DNA of 64,000 nucleotides, from positions 167,882 through 231,881 of the forward strand of contig JBEWZL010000043.1 of NCBI GenBank assembly GCA_045837725.1. Direction: 5' to 3'. Shown one piece after another: positions 10,393 to 23,215 of this stretch. The position numbers were made by a program, and so were the translations under genes. The stretch comes from Vermamoeba vermiformis. Its lineage: Eukaryota > Tubulinea > Echinamoebida. The notes beneath the pieces were generated by a model, which was not told the origin of the DNA, did no database searches, and saw only the letters and a program-made list of their open reading frames with translations. Positions within the stretch are counted from its first letter, which is position 1, and each line of letters opens with the position of its first letter.

Positions 10393-13300
10393 CTATCGTC
10401 TGGCTACAGGGACATCCAGTGAGATTGGAGCAGCAACTGGAACGTCGACAGGGACTGTCACTGTGACGGGAACATCAACAGGAGCGCTGGTTTGGGTGAC
10501 TGGTGCATCAACTGGGACTTGAGTGGCCACGGGGACGGTGACGGGAACGTCAACAGGAGCGCTGGTTTGAGTGACTGGAACGTCAACAGGAGCGCTGGTT
10601 TGAGTGACTGGAATGTCAACAGGGACTGTCACTGTGACAGGAACATCAACAGGAGCGCTGGTTTGAGTGACTGGTGCATCGACTGGGACTTGAGTAGCTA
10701 CGGGGACAGTGACGGGAACATCAACAGGAGCGCTGGCTTGAGTGACTGGAGCGTCAACAGGAGCGCTAGCTTGAGCGATTGGTGCATCAACCGGGACTTG
10801 AGTAGCTACGGGGACGGTGACAGGAACGTCAACAGGAGCGCTGGTTTGAGTGACTGGAGCGTCAACAGGAGGGGGAATATCGGAGCGTAGCTTGGGTGAT
10901 CGGTGCGTCAACTGGGACTTGAGTGGCCACGGGGACGGTGACAGGAACGTCAACAGGAGCGCTGGCTTGATTGACTGGAGCATCTACAGGAACTTGAGTA
11001 GCTACGGGGACGGTGACGGGAACATCAACAGGAGCGCTGGCTTGAGTGACTGGAACGTCAACAGGGACTGTCACTGTGACAGGAACATCAACAGGAGCGC
11101 TGGCTTGATTGACTGGAGCGTCAACTGGGACTTGAGTAGCTACCGGTTCAGAGACTGGAGCTGTGACAGGGACTTGAACAGTTACAGGAGGTGTCACGGG
11201 TACATCTACTGGAGCTGAGACAGGAGCAGTAACAGGCACTGCGACGGGGTCAGCAACAGGCGCGGAGACTGGAATAGCAACAGGAGTTTGAACAGGCTCT
11301 GCAACAGGAACAGTGACAGGGACGTCAACTGGAGCTGCAACAGGGACAGCGACTGGTATCGAGACGGGTTCAGCAACAGGGGCGGCGACTGGGGGTGTCA
11401 CAGGGACAGCGACAGGTACGTCAACTGGCGCGGCTACAGGTACTGCAACAGGTGTGGCAACAGGAGCTGCAACTGGAACGGCTACTGGCACGCTAACGGG
11501 AACTGCAACTGGGACAGTGACAGGAACGTCGACTGGTGCAGCTACGGGTACTGCAACGGGTGTGGCCACAGGAACTGCAACAGGTACAGTGACTGGAGCT
11601 TGAACGGGTGCTGCAACTGGGACAGTGACAGGAGGTGTCACAGGGACAGCAAGGGGGGCGACTGGGGGTGTAAGGGAAGACAGGTACGTCGACTGGGGCA
11701 GCTACGGGTACTGCAACAGGTGTGGCGACAGGAGCTGCAACTGGAACGGCTACTGGCACGTTAACTGGAGCTGCGACAGGAGTTGCAACAGGGGCCGCTA
11801 CTGGCACTGCAACAGGTGTGGCGACAGGTGTGGCCACAGGAGTAGCAACGGGGGTTGCTACGGGTACTGCAACAGGTGTGGCGACAGGAGCTGCAACTGG
11901 AACGGCTACTGGCACGCTAACTGGAACTGCAACAGGGACGGCGACAGGAGGAGTGACTGGAGCTGCCACAGGGACAGGTGGAGTCTGGCAGGCAAGAGGC
12001 ACGCTCGATTGACTCCACAAAGTAGGAGTGTTGGCGCTGTTCTTCACAACAGTGATGACGACTCTATCACTCAAGTAGCAAGGAGCTACGGTCCACAAAG
12101 CGGGACTCAAGATGCTTGAAATAGATGTGAATCTTCCTGACAGACCATTGGCGGTAGAAGCGCGGATCGGAGAGAACCAGCTGAGATCTGGTTGAGTTTG
12201 TGCCGTGGATAACGAGTTCAGCGTCAAAGTTCCATTCAAAGCGAGTGCTAGAAAAGTGCAACGTGAGAACGGAATATTGCAGAAATAAACAATTGCGGGA
12301 ATATCTTTTCATCTAAACGTCACTTACTTGAAAACGTCAACACATCATATCTTCCCGATCCGTCCGCAAGTGAATACTCAAAGTCGATCACAGTGTTACC
12401 AGCACTAGTTTGAGTGTAAGAGAAGGTGCGGGTGAAGTTAGCGACAGATCCGCGCACACCGAAGTACGCAGTTCCGCGGTTAACAAAGGAAGAGAGGACG
12501 GATACACCAGTGGCCGTGGCAGGGAAGGTCAATGAAGCACTTTCAGCAACAACCATCGTCGTAACGGTGGTGCTTGCGGTGGTAGAGACAGTGTAGTCAC
12601 CAGAGGCGAATTGAAGAGTGCCGTTGCCACCGACAGGCGCGGAAAAGGTGTTGGATCCAGAGGCAACAAGACGCACGGTCGACAGGGGGCCCATGGTTGC
12701 ACCGGTGAAAGTGGCACCTTAGTAAATTTAAATTAGTATTACTAAAGATAGTAAGCTCAGTGATGCAGAATCCAAATTTGATAAGTTGACAGGTGCAAAA
12801 TTTCTGCGTGAATCGTGTGTTCCTCCGAAATTTCAATAAAAAAGGAAAAAACACACAAACACGCGCACCGATTAATTAAATGATTAGAGGCTTTATATGA
12901 TAAAGATGCTTTGCCACAACTAAGTGTAAGAGAAGTGCGACTCTCAGCCGAGTTCGGGCAAGAGAATCAATAAATAACTATCTAGGGTGAAGATCTGGTT
13001 ATACCTGCAACCGTCACCGTGGCGTTAATCAAGTTGAAACTACCGGGGCCAGTTTGTTTGTCGAAAGAAAAGTTGCCATTGCGGAGGGTCAGCACGAACG
13101 TCGAGTTGCTAACACCCAATTGGATGCTAGAGAAGGTCGCGGTACCAGGAACGAATTGTCTGTTCCAAGTCCAGCCGGTCGCACGGTCTAAAAATAAAAC
13201 GGATTGTTAGAACGGCCGTTTTCGTTTAACGATAAAAATTGAATCCGAATCTGAATTCCATTTCATTTCCGGCAATAACTATTGACGTACCAGTCAAGAT

Positions 13301-14819
13301 AGCGCTGACATTGTTGAAAGTACCAGTGGTGAGGTAAGTAACGCCGGAAGTGTTGCCAAAGAAGAACATGTTGTTGAAAGTACCGGCAAGGGTCAGAGTG
13401 TTGCCCGAGGTCGCAGTAAGGTAGGTCAAGTTGCCGTAGCCATTGGGATTACCTTCGACGGTAGCGGAGCCGTTAATCTGCCAATTACCTTCAATCTGGA
13501 GGTTGGCTGAAACAGAACAGGTTAGATCCGAAACCTTAATTGCAATTAAATCCACTTACAGTTGTTGAGGCAAACATATCCGTTAATAGTATTAGGGCCA
13601 GAAACGGGTTTCAGATCGTTAATCATCCAAGGGGATTGAATGTCGACGTAACTGCTGCTGTGCCAAGTCATCTTGATGGTAGATGTGGTCGTTTGCAAAA
13701 CGGTTCTGGTGCTGTAGTCACCTCTCTTGATGAAGTTACCGTAGATGTTGAAAATAGGCTCGTAACCAGACCAGCTACCAAGTTCCATGAAGGACAAGGG
13801 ATACTGGTCAGTCCAGTAGTTGATCTGGCCGTTGTTTTGGGACAAGGTAATGTTGCCACGCATGTTTCTGAAAGCAATGCGGCGACTCCAAAGGTTGATG
13901 CGCTGAGCTTCAATGCCAGTGTAGGTCTTCATGATGACGGTACCAGGGCAAGTAATTGTTTCGAACGACTTCGGATTGAAAGGAGGAGTATTCAAAGCGC
14001 GAATCTCGAAGGTTGCAGTGTCGGTACTGTAGCAAGCAGATGCCTTGAAGTCGGTGGTACTGAAGAAGTACAAGCCACCAGAGTAGATCGAAAGGGAGGC
14101 GCTTCCTTCAACCGCAAGCTTGAAGCAACTTTCGGAGTAATAACCACTTCCCTGATAGACGTAGAAGCCAGGCCACACTATGTTTTGGTTGACTTGAACG
14201 GTAATGTTCTCGTAGTTTATGCCGCAGTACCAGGTTCGGATTTGGTCCAAAGTTTCGTCAGTGTAGTTCTGAGGATAGGGTCCAGTGCAACTAATGAATT
14301 ACTCTGTCAGTAATATAGCCCATAGACACTAATCATGATAGGATTATATAAGATAATTGCCCTCTCTATTGAATTGCGGAGCGTAAAAATACAAGGTGAT
14401 TGTTTTGACACATCGGCTGATCAAATCCAACATGGTTTTTGAATCAGCATCAATTTAATTGGTCAGTACCGGTGTATTATTGTATCGAATAATCAACTTC
14501 ATGTTTCGGTTGTCAACCGGAAAGGGCACCAACGATTAATTAAAATCCAATTTATAATCACTTACGCAATGTTGCCGTTGTTATCTCTTGACATGCACTG
14601 CCAGTTGTTTAAATTAAAATTGTCAGTGTTGTAGCCAGTAAATCTAATCAGAGTAGTTAGTATCTCAAATTATTTCAGTTTTCTAACGCGCTTCGAATCG
14701 CGTCACTGGACTCACCTCCAAATACTGAGTTGAAGGTTCGGGTTGGGGATTCCTGTGCCTTGGGTATTGATAGCCGAAAAGCAACACGCTAATACTGCAA
14801 TAATGATGATAGCACGCAT
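10393..14819 (-). CDS. Large secreted protein with a Val-Pro-Val repeat tail
   Basis: Starts MRAIIIIAVLACCFSAINTQ, a clear signal peptide. Successive exons encode a Thr/Ser/Asn-rich ectodomain of about 700 residues with many N-glycosylation sequons and beta-rich segments resembling amoebozoan adhesive or beta-helix proteins (for example GNLTYLTATSGNTLTLAG). Distinct Cys residues occur in the first 250 residues. From about 11,990 down it becomes a tail of PVAAPVATPVAVPV units. The tail is open in three different frames: 12.24-11.49, 11.64-10.86 and 10.98-10.39 kb. Two frame changes, near 11,670 and 10,880, must therefore be frameshifts, assembly errors or unseen splicing. If the first shift is real the product ends near 11,493. 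No membrane anchor is seen at the end. Probably an extracellular matrix or cell-surface coat protein (inference). Confidence 0.7.
10400..11985. repeat. Coding minisatellite of 12/24-bp units (Val-Pro-Val tail)
   Basis: About 1.6 kb of degenerate 12-bp repeats such as GCAACTGGAACG/GCTACTGGCACG. In the lower part these merge into longer composite units of about 36 bp built on TCAACAGGAGCGCTGGTTTG. Read on the minus strand it gives Val-Pro-Val-x-x-Pro. On the plus strand the same units give long open frames of Ala-Thr-Gly repeats, which are shadows. Repeat slippage readily explains the changes of frame noted in the gene. Confidence 0.85.
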
Positions 14820-15155
14820 CTTCGATGTGGTTGGTTAATAATATACAAAGGGCGGGTATCGAAGAGCCTAATGAAGTTGTGCTAATGCAAAAGAGAACGG
14901 CAGTAAAAGGTAATTACTCCGTCGTGTTATTCAATAGATAAAATGTTTCTGGGATTGCGTCATGAATATAATTTTTTTTGTGGTTTGTCCTCATGTCAAA
15001 AACGTCACAAAAAAAACTAGCGAATAAAAATAATTGGGGTACAATACTGATATTTCCGCTTATTTTCTGCCTTGCGTGACGATCAAGAAAGGTACTGTGT
15101 GCGATTCCGATAACATATTATGCAATTCTTCGTTTGTTAATGTGGCAAGTCTTTA
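14820..15155. other. Intergenic stretch without a gene
   Basis: It separates the start of the secreted-protein gene from the 3' end of the ABC transporter gene, so it should hold the promoter of the former and the terminator of the latter. The sequence is AT-rich with T and A runs near 14,970 and 15,000. I see no open frame, RNA gene or repeat. Confidence 0.5.
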
Positions 15156-18100
15156 TTACAGTTCTTGTCGTTGCACCAATTGCTTAAACATGCCGTTCTT
15201 TGCCATGAGTTCATCGTACGTGCCTGCGCATTAAAAATTAAATTAGTCTGCTGATTTGCCTCAAATAGTCCGAGGCCACAGTTGTTGCGGAGACAAACCT
15301 CCGAGACATTGGGCTCCGCAGACGCTTACCAATCTCGGCAACGCCTCCTTTATGAAGCACGGCAATAGCATCGGCGTTTTTGATGGTACTTAATCGGTGC
15401 GCAATCACAAGCACAGTACGACCGTGCATCAATCGCTCGAGGGCCTGTTGTACGTAGTACTCGCTCTCAACATCCAGTGCCGAAGTAGCCTATTAATAGG
15501 AGGATATATAAGTACATGAGAATTCAAGGTTTTTACCTTCGAGTAAAAAATGTGCGGTGAGATCCAAGAAGGGTAAATTGGAGAATCGCGAGACGTCAAT
15601 CAAAAATTGTACTCGTAATCTTTTAATTTTTATCCTTTACCAACTGGCAACTCATATGAATGGCTTACCTCGTCCAATAACAAGATTTTCGGGTTTCGAA
15701 GCACTGCACGTGCAATGGCGATTCTTTGTTTCTGGCCTCCCGACAAAGTCACGCCGCGCTCGCCAACCTCTGTCTCGTAGCCTTTTGAAAAAGACATAAT
15801 AAAGTCGTGGGCGTTCGCCTAACAATGCAAATTAAAATCGTTGCCTACCGAAGAACCGGATGTTCTTACCTGCTTGGCCGCTTCTTGGATCTGCTCGGCG
15901 GTGGCACCCGGAGTACCATAGGCAATGTTCTCAGCGATAGAGCCCGAGAATAAGACGACGTCCTATTGAATTTGAGTAAGATTCTCTCGTGGGAAAAATT
16001 GCATGGGATTTTTGGTGCGTTTAATAAAAATTATCCTGAGCTGTTGTCATAAATTATATGACTTGCGGATGCTAAATTATGTGAACGTACCTGCGGGACA
16101 ACTCCGATATATTGACGCAGGTATCCGGCGTCCAAATCGCGAAGCGAGACACCGTCAATGGTGACCTGACCTTCTTGCGGATCGTACAAACGAGATACCA
16201 GGCCAGCGACGGTGCTCTGTGTCTCGCGTTAGTTGTTGCGTTAATGGGTATATATTGATTACCTTTCCGCTACCGCTAGAACCAACTACAGCCAGAATTT
16301 TGCCTGGTTGCAAACTGGATTCAATTCGGTTAGAAACGATAAATTGAACTCGAAATTTATCCGTGCCTCAAATTCAAATTCTTCAAAATGGTTTCATCAG
16401 GTCGCGAGGGATAGGAGAAGGTGACGTCTTTGAATTCAATAAGTCCTTGGATGTGCTCGGGTTTTATCGTTCCGCTTTGCGTACTATCCGGCTCTCTGTA
16501 GATGACATTAATTTGGCGTATATATAATCATTTATATGTTAGACAGACCTATCAAGCAATTCAAACACTCTTTGACTTGATCCAAGCGCACGCATGAACT
16601 CGGAGTAAAAGCTAGATACTCCACTGAATGCGAAACTGAAGCACAAGTTACTAATTATATATGCAAGGCTTAGAGCTTACCCAACGTAAAGACTGTACAG
16701 GAGGAAGGAAGTTAGGGCACCAGGAGTCATTGAGCCCGCGAGCACCAAGGTGCTGCCGTGATACAACACCGCCAAGAGCGCACAGTTCATTAAGAACCAA
16801 ATTGAGCCGAAGAAGGCTCCACTAGCAAATCCCACTCGCTTGGCTAGTTCGTAGACCTGCAGAAGGGTTAGTTACCTTTTCTCAATGGACGACAGATCGA
16901 CACTTACGGCATTGATTTTCTCGCCATAATGACTAACTTCACGTTGTTCCTAGAGTTTTTGTTAGAGAATGAACGGTTAAAGGTTTAACTTACTTGAGAG
17001 AAGTATCTAACCGTTCTGACCGCTGAGATCTTCTCTTCAGCGACGGATGTGGCACGTGCCAAGGCATCAGTTTGTCTACGAAACGTTTAGAGTTTGAAGT
17101 TCAAGCGTGTCACTTACTCTTTCGAAAGCTTGGACACCATACGACCGTACCAGAATGCACCGAAGAAGACGGGAGGAATGACCAGCAACATCGTCAAAGT
17201 GAGTTTGGGACTCAAATATAACAATACTACACTAGCGTTAGTTTTAAATTGACATAGACACGCTCAGTATCATACCTCCCAATCCGCCAATGCCTTCTAC
17301 TATTCGGCGCAGACCCTGTGCCATGTTGTCCACGAGAGTTCTGCCCATCATCGTCGTATCTGAGGACAATCGATTGACCAGCTCTCCCGTCTTGCGCAAA
17401 TCAAAGAATGAAATGTCTTGTTTCATGATCTTAGCAAATACTGTCTTGCGTAAGTTCGCTACAATTCTTTCGCTCGCGATTGTCATAAGCTAAAGACAAT
17501 TGGGTTAGCAAAGCCAAGCGACATGGCGTATACGTACATTAATTCTAATGAATGACGACAGGCCACCAATAGCAAAAATAGCAGCTAATGCCATGGTAAT
17601 AGTGTTCAGACTGATCGCTGTACCCGCGGGATTAGCTATGATGTCGATAATCTACAACGATTAGTTAAGGCATCATTTACACTTCAGTCACGTACTCGTC
17701 CAATAGCTGCCGGGAATAGCAGTGTAGTGCCTGATGATACGGCCAAAGCTGCCAATGCACCGAGCATAAGCTTCATTTCGGCGCGGATCAGCATCAATAA
17801 TCTTTTAGTATTCTCCCATTTGTTAGTTACTTCTGTTGTGTCTTTTTTATCATTGGTTTTCTGAATTTCGTCATTATTTTCATTTTTCGCTGAGTTCGCA
17901 GGCACTGTAGCGCTCGATCTAATATCTGCGCCACTTGCACTCGCCAAAAATCGATTCTTTATCGTAAATAAGGATAACTTTGGGTTTAATATTGAATTAT
18001 TCGAGCCTATTGAGAATATTTTTGGTTTGGGATTGGGTGACAGACGTCTCGCGCTCACTGAACTCAAAGATCTAAAAAATAAAATTCAGAAATGCTCAAA

Positions 18101-18362
18101 AAAAATTTAACAAGTAAATATTTGTTTTAGACAAGTAGTTGAAAATACAAAAAATATTTGTGCTAATTAGGCAAATTTTCATACCTTGAAACGGGAAAAA
18201 GCGAAGATCCAGAGCTCGTCTTAGCTGCTATTGCTTTCGCAGTCAATGCTATAATGACAATTAAATATTATTATCATTTTCAATTTGGAAATTTGAGGTC
18301 TTACGCAAGAAAGCCTTCGATCTGCCTCCCATTACTCCGATCCGTCTAATTTGAGCCAACAT
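15156..18362 (-). CDS. ABCB10: Mitochondrial half-type ABC exporter (ABCB10/MDL1 family)
   Basis: Spliced gene of about sixteen exons. The N-terminus [20 protein letters not shown] plus a further Arg/Ser-rich, acid-poor stretch is a mitochondrial presequence. A single membrane domain follows, with typical family segments [40 protein letters not shown] and [23 protein letters not shown]. The nucleotide-binding domain has Walker [11 protein letters not shown], the Q-loop [20 protein letters not shown], signature [14 protein letters not shown], Walker B ILLLDEATSALD and H-loop [13 protein letters not shown]. Half-transporters of this kind dimerise in the inner mitochondrial membrane and act in haem, peptide or oxidative-stress metabolism. 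All catalytic motifs are intact. The end reads [16 protein letters not shown]. Confidence 0.92.
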
Positions 18363-18509
18363 TTCGTTAAAATTGAGGCATGCGGTGATATTTAGTGTTT
18401 ATATTTACAAATTTTGAAGCTTAAAAAGAACAGAGCGTCCGGCGAAACTGTTTCCGTAATAATCCCGTTCCGAAACAACGGCGGATCCTGTACGTGTATT
18501 CTTCTGGGC

Positions 18510-20327
18510 CTACAACTTGAGCACTGCATTAATAAATTCCAAGCCCAGTTTTTCTGCCCAGTTTTCTCCGTAAATGTCTCGCCAGCCTAAGTGACCTCCG
18601 TTTCTGGTCATGGCGATCACCATCTGAGAGGAGAGGTAAGGAAGTGAACTCAATGAACTCACAAAGGGAAATGTCTTACATTTGGATGCTTCTCGATAGC
18701 TTCAAGAGGCACGCAGCTGACAGGAACGATGGGATCGTCTTCTGCATTTGCACAAAGTAAGGGAATACCCAGGACAGCGGACTCCTTATTCTGCAGAAAA
18801 CGATGAGTTGTGGACTAAAAGCAATTGCTTTGGGACGTACCAGGCACATCCTTGAGCTTGCAAGTTCGTAGTAGTGGTTGCCAGACTCGAGTCCGTACAG
18901 CGTCGCGCTAAAGTGGTGCGAAAGCTCCATCAACGTTTTTGACTAAAGCACGCAAATTAAAAATAGGCCAACGCATAATAATGATCTCACTTACTTTCGC
19001 AATGGCATCCCAGTTCAGTTTCTCAACACCGTGGAACACTTCTTTGTGTCTAATAATAAACGATTGTTAGATGGATCCATCTGTGCAAAGAAGTTCAGAG
19101 CTTACCTTAAAATCTTTCTTCTTACTGCACGAGCTGCACCAAGATGGTAAACGTGATAGGCCATTCGAGCCCAAAACGGCTTGGAATTGTGTACACGTTC
19201 CAATTCTAGCAATAACGAGTTACATACTGGGTTAAAGCGGGCCAAGAGATCAATCTACTTACCTAGAAGATCGAATGGATTGCCAAATGATATTGCTGCT
19301 TTGAAGGGTACCTTCTTGCCTTCTTCGGATAGGTACTTGACCAAATAGTTTGCACCCAGTGAGAAGCCTAGATGGCCGTATTAGCGATACTCTACAACGC
19401 TTACATAGCATTCCAGAACCGTACCCATGGCAATCAAAGTTTCGCCTTGTGTCTTCTTGACGACCTCGGCCACGCCATCGATCAAATCGCTCGCATCTGA
19501 AATGTTGTGTAACTTAGGTGTCTAGGCAGCGTTAGATTATTGTATGCAGTAGCATCAAATGTCTTACGATTGGTTCGTTGACTGAAGCTCGGAAATTCAT
19601 CACCACGCACTTATAACCATTCTCAGACATCGTGCGTACAAACCTTCGAATGTACGTCGAATTACTTCCACCTTAATATTGCAATATTAGACACAATCAA
19701 TAATTGTCCTCGCACCTTCAAATCCAGGCAGGACCATTAAGGTCACGTTGTCCTTGGGCTCTTTCGGTTCCCACCAGTCTAGGCTGACAATACCGCCATC
19801 GCGGCAAGTAACGAGTTGTCTGAGAAATATTAGACAAGGGAATGTGCATTGCAAACAGCCCACCTCAAAAAATGAATTTTCGGCGCGATCGGTAAAAAGA
19901 TCCCGATTATACTGTGCACAACTCCGTTATAGGCGAGGTGAATTGATGGCCAGTAGGGTTTAGTTAGGCTGGGACATAAGGATATCAATTTTTTGTTCTG
20001 GGAGGTCTCTGGATGAGTTGGGAATTAGTTACGCGCCACTCCAACGCGCCAAATTAATTAATTTATTTCCAGCATTTTGTGGTACTTTTTTGTGCACATT
20101 CGAAAATGTAAAAATTATCCTTGTTTTGCAGGATCTAATTGTGAATGTGATTTACCTTGATAATAAAGCTTCGGATGCTTAACCAAGAAAAAGAAATAGT
20201 AGACAATATACAATAGTATTATCGGCACTACCCCGTAAAGAAGTGTGGTCCACATGCCTTCAAAATAAAAAACTGTTTCACGAAACACGTGCAACTTTTT
20301 TTTTGTTGCTTCCGCACTGCTTAACAC
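18510..20327 (-). CDS. Membrane-anchored alpha/beta hydrolase (ABHD1/3, EMB8/YheT family)
   Basis: About nine exons. The N-terminus MLSSAEATKKK is followed by one membrane helix (LLYGVVPIILLYIVYYFFFLV). The hydrolase core then shows the strand/loop VLPGFEGGSNSTYIRRFVR, which contains the oxyanion region, the nucleophile elbow MGFSLGANYLVKYL, the acid segment NAEDDPIVP, and the catalytic histidine in TRNGGHLGW. This order and the GxSLGAN elbow are characteristic of ABHD1/3/15, plant EMB8 and bacterial YheT, lipid (phospho)lipase-like enzymes of the ER or plastid membranes. The start was chosen because it leaves the signal anchor intact. The gene is divergent from the pseudouridine synthase gene 51 bp away. 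Confidence 0.87.
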
Positions 20328-20378
20328 AGCACTGAGCCGTATATATTTGTAAATATTTAGTATTATAATTAGTGCAAT

Positions 20379-21771
20379 ATGGCCGCAGTAACGAAAGTTC
20401 GCTTGGACAAGTTGCTCAGTAATCTGGGATTGACAACTAGAAGAACTTATAAGGTAAGAATTTGCAAGACAATACTTATATTATTTTTATAATATTAATG
20501 GGTATATCTTCATACGTTGCGCAGCATGACAAAAGTAGATGCGATCAGATCTATTTTGAATATTTCAAAAGAAATTCACTAGGGACTAACAAATATTTAT
20601 TGTAGGATTTTATTAAGCAAAATAAAATTACGGTAAAAGGAAAGACAGTTTTGAGCGGATCGGAACTAGTCGATCCAAACGACCTGTACATGGGGGACAA
20701 GCCCTTGCCTTATCCTAACGAGTAAGCTAAACTATTAATAAGTAAATTTTAAATGCTAAATGGCTCTAGTTTGTTTATAATGATGCACAAGCCTCGTGGC
20801 TTCACTTCCTCACGCGAACGTGACTCGCAAACAGATCAAATTGTGTTCGATTTATTGCCCGTAAGTATCACTGTCTCATCGTGTATTATCAATTGTTATT
20901 AACCACGACCAGGAAACCTTCATTAAACGAAGACCACTGCTTGGAGTTGCAGGTCGATTGGACAAATGGGCCTCGGGACTATTAGTGCTCAGCCAAGACG
21001 GTACGAAATCATATGATGCCTATCACTTGCTATCTTTGAAGTGATCTCACGATTGTGCTGTCACAGGCAAGTTTGTGTCGCGATTAATTTCACCAAAGAA
21101 GGCAGAACAAGGTCTGGGTAAAGTTTACGAAGTCACTTTGCAGAAAGATATGACGGGCAAAGAGAAAGAATTGTTTGAAAGCGGCGAAATGTTATTGACG
21201 GTACGCACACAGTGCTCTTATTAAAGTACGGCCCGCTCATCCATGGATTTTAGGAGTGAAGATAAACCATGTAAACCAGCTAAAATAGAAGTTATCGATG
21301 CAGAAAAGAGGATTGTGAGGTAATTGGCGATGAATATGACCGACCAATGGTATTATTTGTAACACCTTCTCGTGCAGGATCACATTGTTTGAAGGCAAAT
21401 ACCATCAATTACGAAGAATGCTTGCCGTGGCTGGTAATCGAGCTGTTGAAATTAAGCGCATTCAAGTTGGACCATTGAAGTTAGGCGATTTGCCGGTACG
21501 TTCGCATTTAAATCAGAAATATGTTGCTGATATTTACACTGGCCAGGTCGGTCATTGGCGCGAATTAACCAAAGACGAAATCGAATCTGTAAATAACATT
21601 GGAAAGGCTTATAGCAATGTCGAAGCTGATTTTGAAATGGCACGCAAATTAAGAGAGTTCCACGAAAAACAGCGCATACAACGAGCGATTAATGAGACTG
21701 TCGTCAAGCCGCATGGAGGTCAATACAAGAAACCTGGCTCTAAAAACGCGAAAAATAAAGAGCAAATGTAA
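20379..21771 (+). CDS. RsuA/RluB-type pseudouridine synthase
   Basis: Spliced gene with an N-terminal S4-like RNA-binding segment (VRLDKLLSNLGLTTRR, then KITVKGKTVLSGSELVD). The catalytic domain has MMHKPRGFTSSRERD and the motif GRLDKWASGLLVLSQDG, in which the Asp is the catalytic nucleophile of this family. It continues with KVYEVTL and the characteristic ending EGKYHQLRRMLAVAGNRAVE plus LKRIQVG-like PLKLGDLP. RsuA/RluB enzymes modify rRNA in bacteria. In eukaryotes they usually serve organelle ribosomes, although no clear presequence is visible here. A charged C-terminal tail of about 90 residues extends beyond the bacterial length. Confidence 0.88.
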
Positions 21772-21871
21772 TTAAGAGAAATTTTAATTTTATACTAATA
21801 GTACACAGCTACAACTTCGCGTGACGCGCGACTCGTTTAACTTCATTCTCTTCGTCCTCCTCAGCTCCTAG

Positions 21872-23086
21872 TCATTCATTCGGCTCGGGACTGAAGTTCG
21901 CTGCATTCTTCTCGGCCTCTACTTCTTCTTTTGCGGACTCTTCTTTAAGTTTTTTTTTTTCGTCCTTGCTCCAAGCCTCGATTTCAGGAGGTGGCAGGAC
22001 TAAGTCACCGCCCACGTCTTGAGGTAGATTATCGATGTCTACGATCTTCTTGAGTGTCTCTTTGTATTTTTTGTTGTCCAAAAAGTGGATCTGAGCGAGG
22101 TATAAGGAAGTGCGGTTACTTGAGCTATTTATGGATTTCTTACCTTTTCACGAGTATTTTTGTCCATAAAAGCCTTAATGATTTTCCACTATACACGGTT
22201 TAAGGTTAATACTCGTTGGTATCGTGGATGCGTTTAACTTACAGCAGCCAAAAAAATCCAAGGATGATTCAAGATTAAGGCTGAGCCAAGTCGCTCGGGA
22301 TAATAGTTTTGGAATACATCTAAGCACGCTTTGGCAATGCTAAAGTCGTTGTGTTTGTTTGAGTAGCTCGCAAGATCCATCAGCACGAGAATTCGTTCGA
22401 CGCCTTTCATTCTTGAAGCAGTTATTGATTATTACGGTGCGCTCGAGTAATGAGTAACTTACGAGGCAATAAGACTCTCCAATACGTATACAAATAGCCT
22501 CACTGTTCCTTCATGATCACGTTTGTTCGGATTGTAACGCTCCATGCGCACTGCTCACATTAACAAAGGGTTTGATCATGACGAAAATTACACTTACTAT
22601 ATACTACTGGGCGTCCGAATTTGTCTGGTTTTGGAAGCACGTAGTAAACGCCCCACCGACTCACTAGATTGACTTTCGGATCCGAGAAATCAATTACTCC
22701 GAACTCCTTTCGCCATTTCTTAGCAACAAAAAATTAGTGCATGCGAAAAACTCGTATCATGCCGGTTCGGAATTCCGTGGTGGGAATTACAAAATATTTA
22801 AATTAAAAATTGTATCATTACCACAAAGTTTAGCAGCATCTTCGTTGAGTCCTTCATATTGTATTTTCGTGCGCGCAAAAATCTGTAATAAAATGCATCG
22901 TCGTATTGATCTGCTTCGGTTCCTAAAGCGGTTTTAATGTTGCCTTTAAACTGCTCAAATATCTATAAATGATGTATTGATCAATACCGCCGCATTCCGT
23001 GCCACGATATTACTAACCTTGATTTGCTCGGCAGTAGGCGGATCGAACAAAGGATTGTATTTTCTCTCAATTTCAGGATCGGCCAT
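21872..23086 (-). CDS. SEC14-like CRAL-TRIO lipid-transfer protein
   Basis: About six exons. The start MADPEIERKYNPLFDPPTAEQ was chosen because an in-frame ATG at 23,149 would add only a Cys/Arg-rich leader. The CRAL-TRIO N domain is seen in DDAFYYRFLRARKYNMKDS with LLNFVKWRKEFGV. The SEC14 domain follows in YVLPKPDKFGRPVVYILMER, RILVLMDLASYSN, CLDVFQNYYPERLGSALIL, HPWIFLAAWKIIKAFMDKNT and the IHFLDNKKYKETLKKIVDI end. SEC14 proteins exchange phosphatidylinositol and phosphatidylcholine between membranes. The C-terminus is a charged Glu/Lys tail ending FSPEPNE. Confidence 0.88.
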
Positions 23087-23215
23087 TCTGTGTTGCTTTC
23101 TTGATGTTGATCGTAGGTACTCACTACGTGGTAGGCATGAAAATAACAATATCCGCAGAACATTTTTTCTTGCGCCCTATTTTTAGTCATGCAATCTTAT
23201 TGGTTTGGATCGGGT

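Noticed and set aside
10492-12119. Long plus-strand open frames through the 10.4-12 kb region, some made of Ala-Thr-Gly repeats.
   Set aside because: They are the complement of the Val-Pro-Val coding repeat; a 12-bp period opens several frames at once, and no start context or flanking exons exist on the plus strand.
13540-14313. A 257-codon plus-strand frame.
   Set aside because: Antisense to the well-supported ectodomain exons of the secreted protein; its length follows from the codon bias of that gene.
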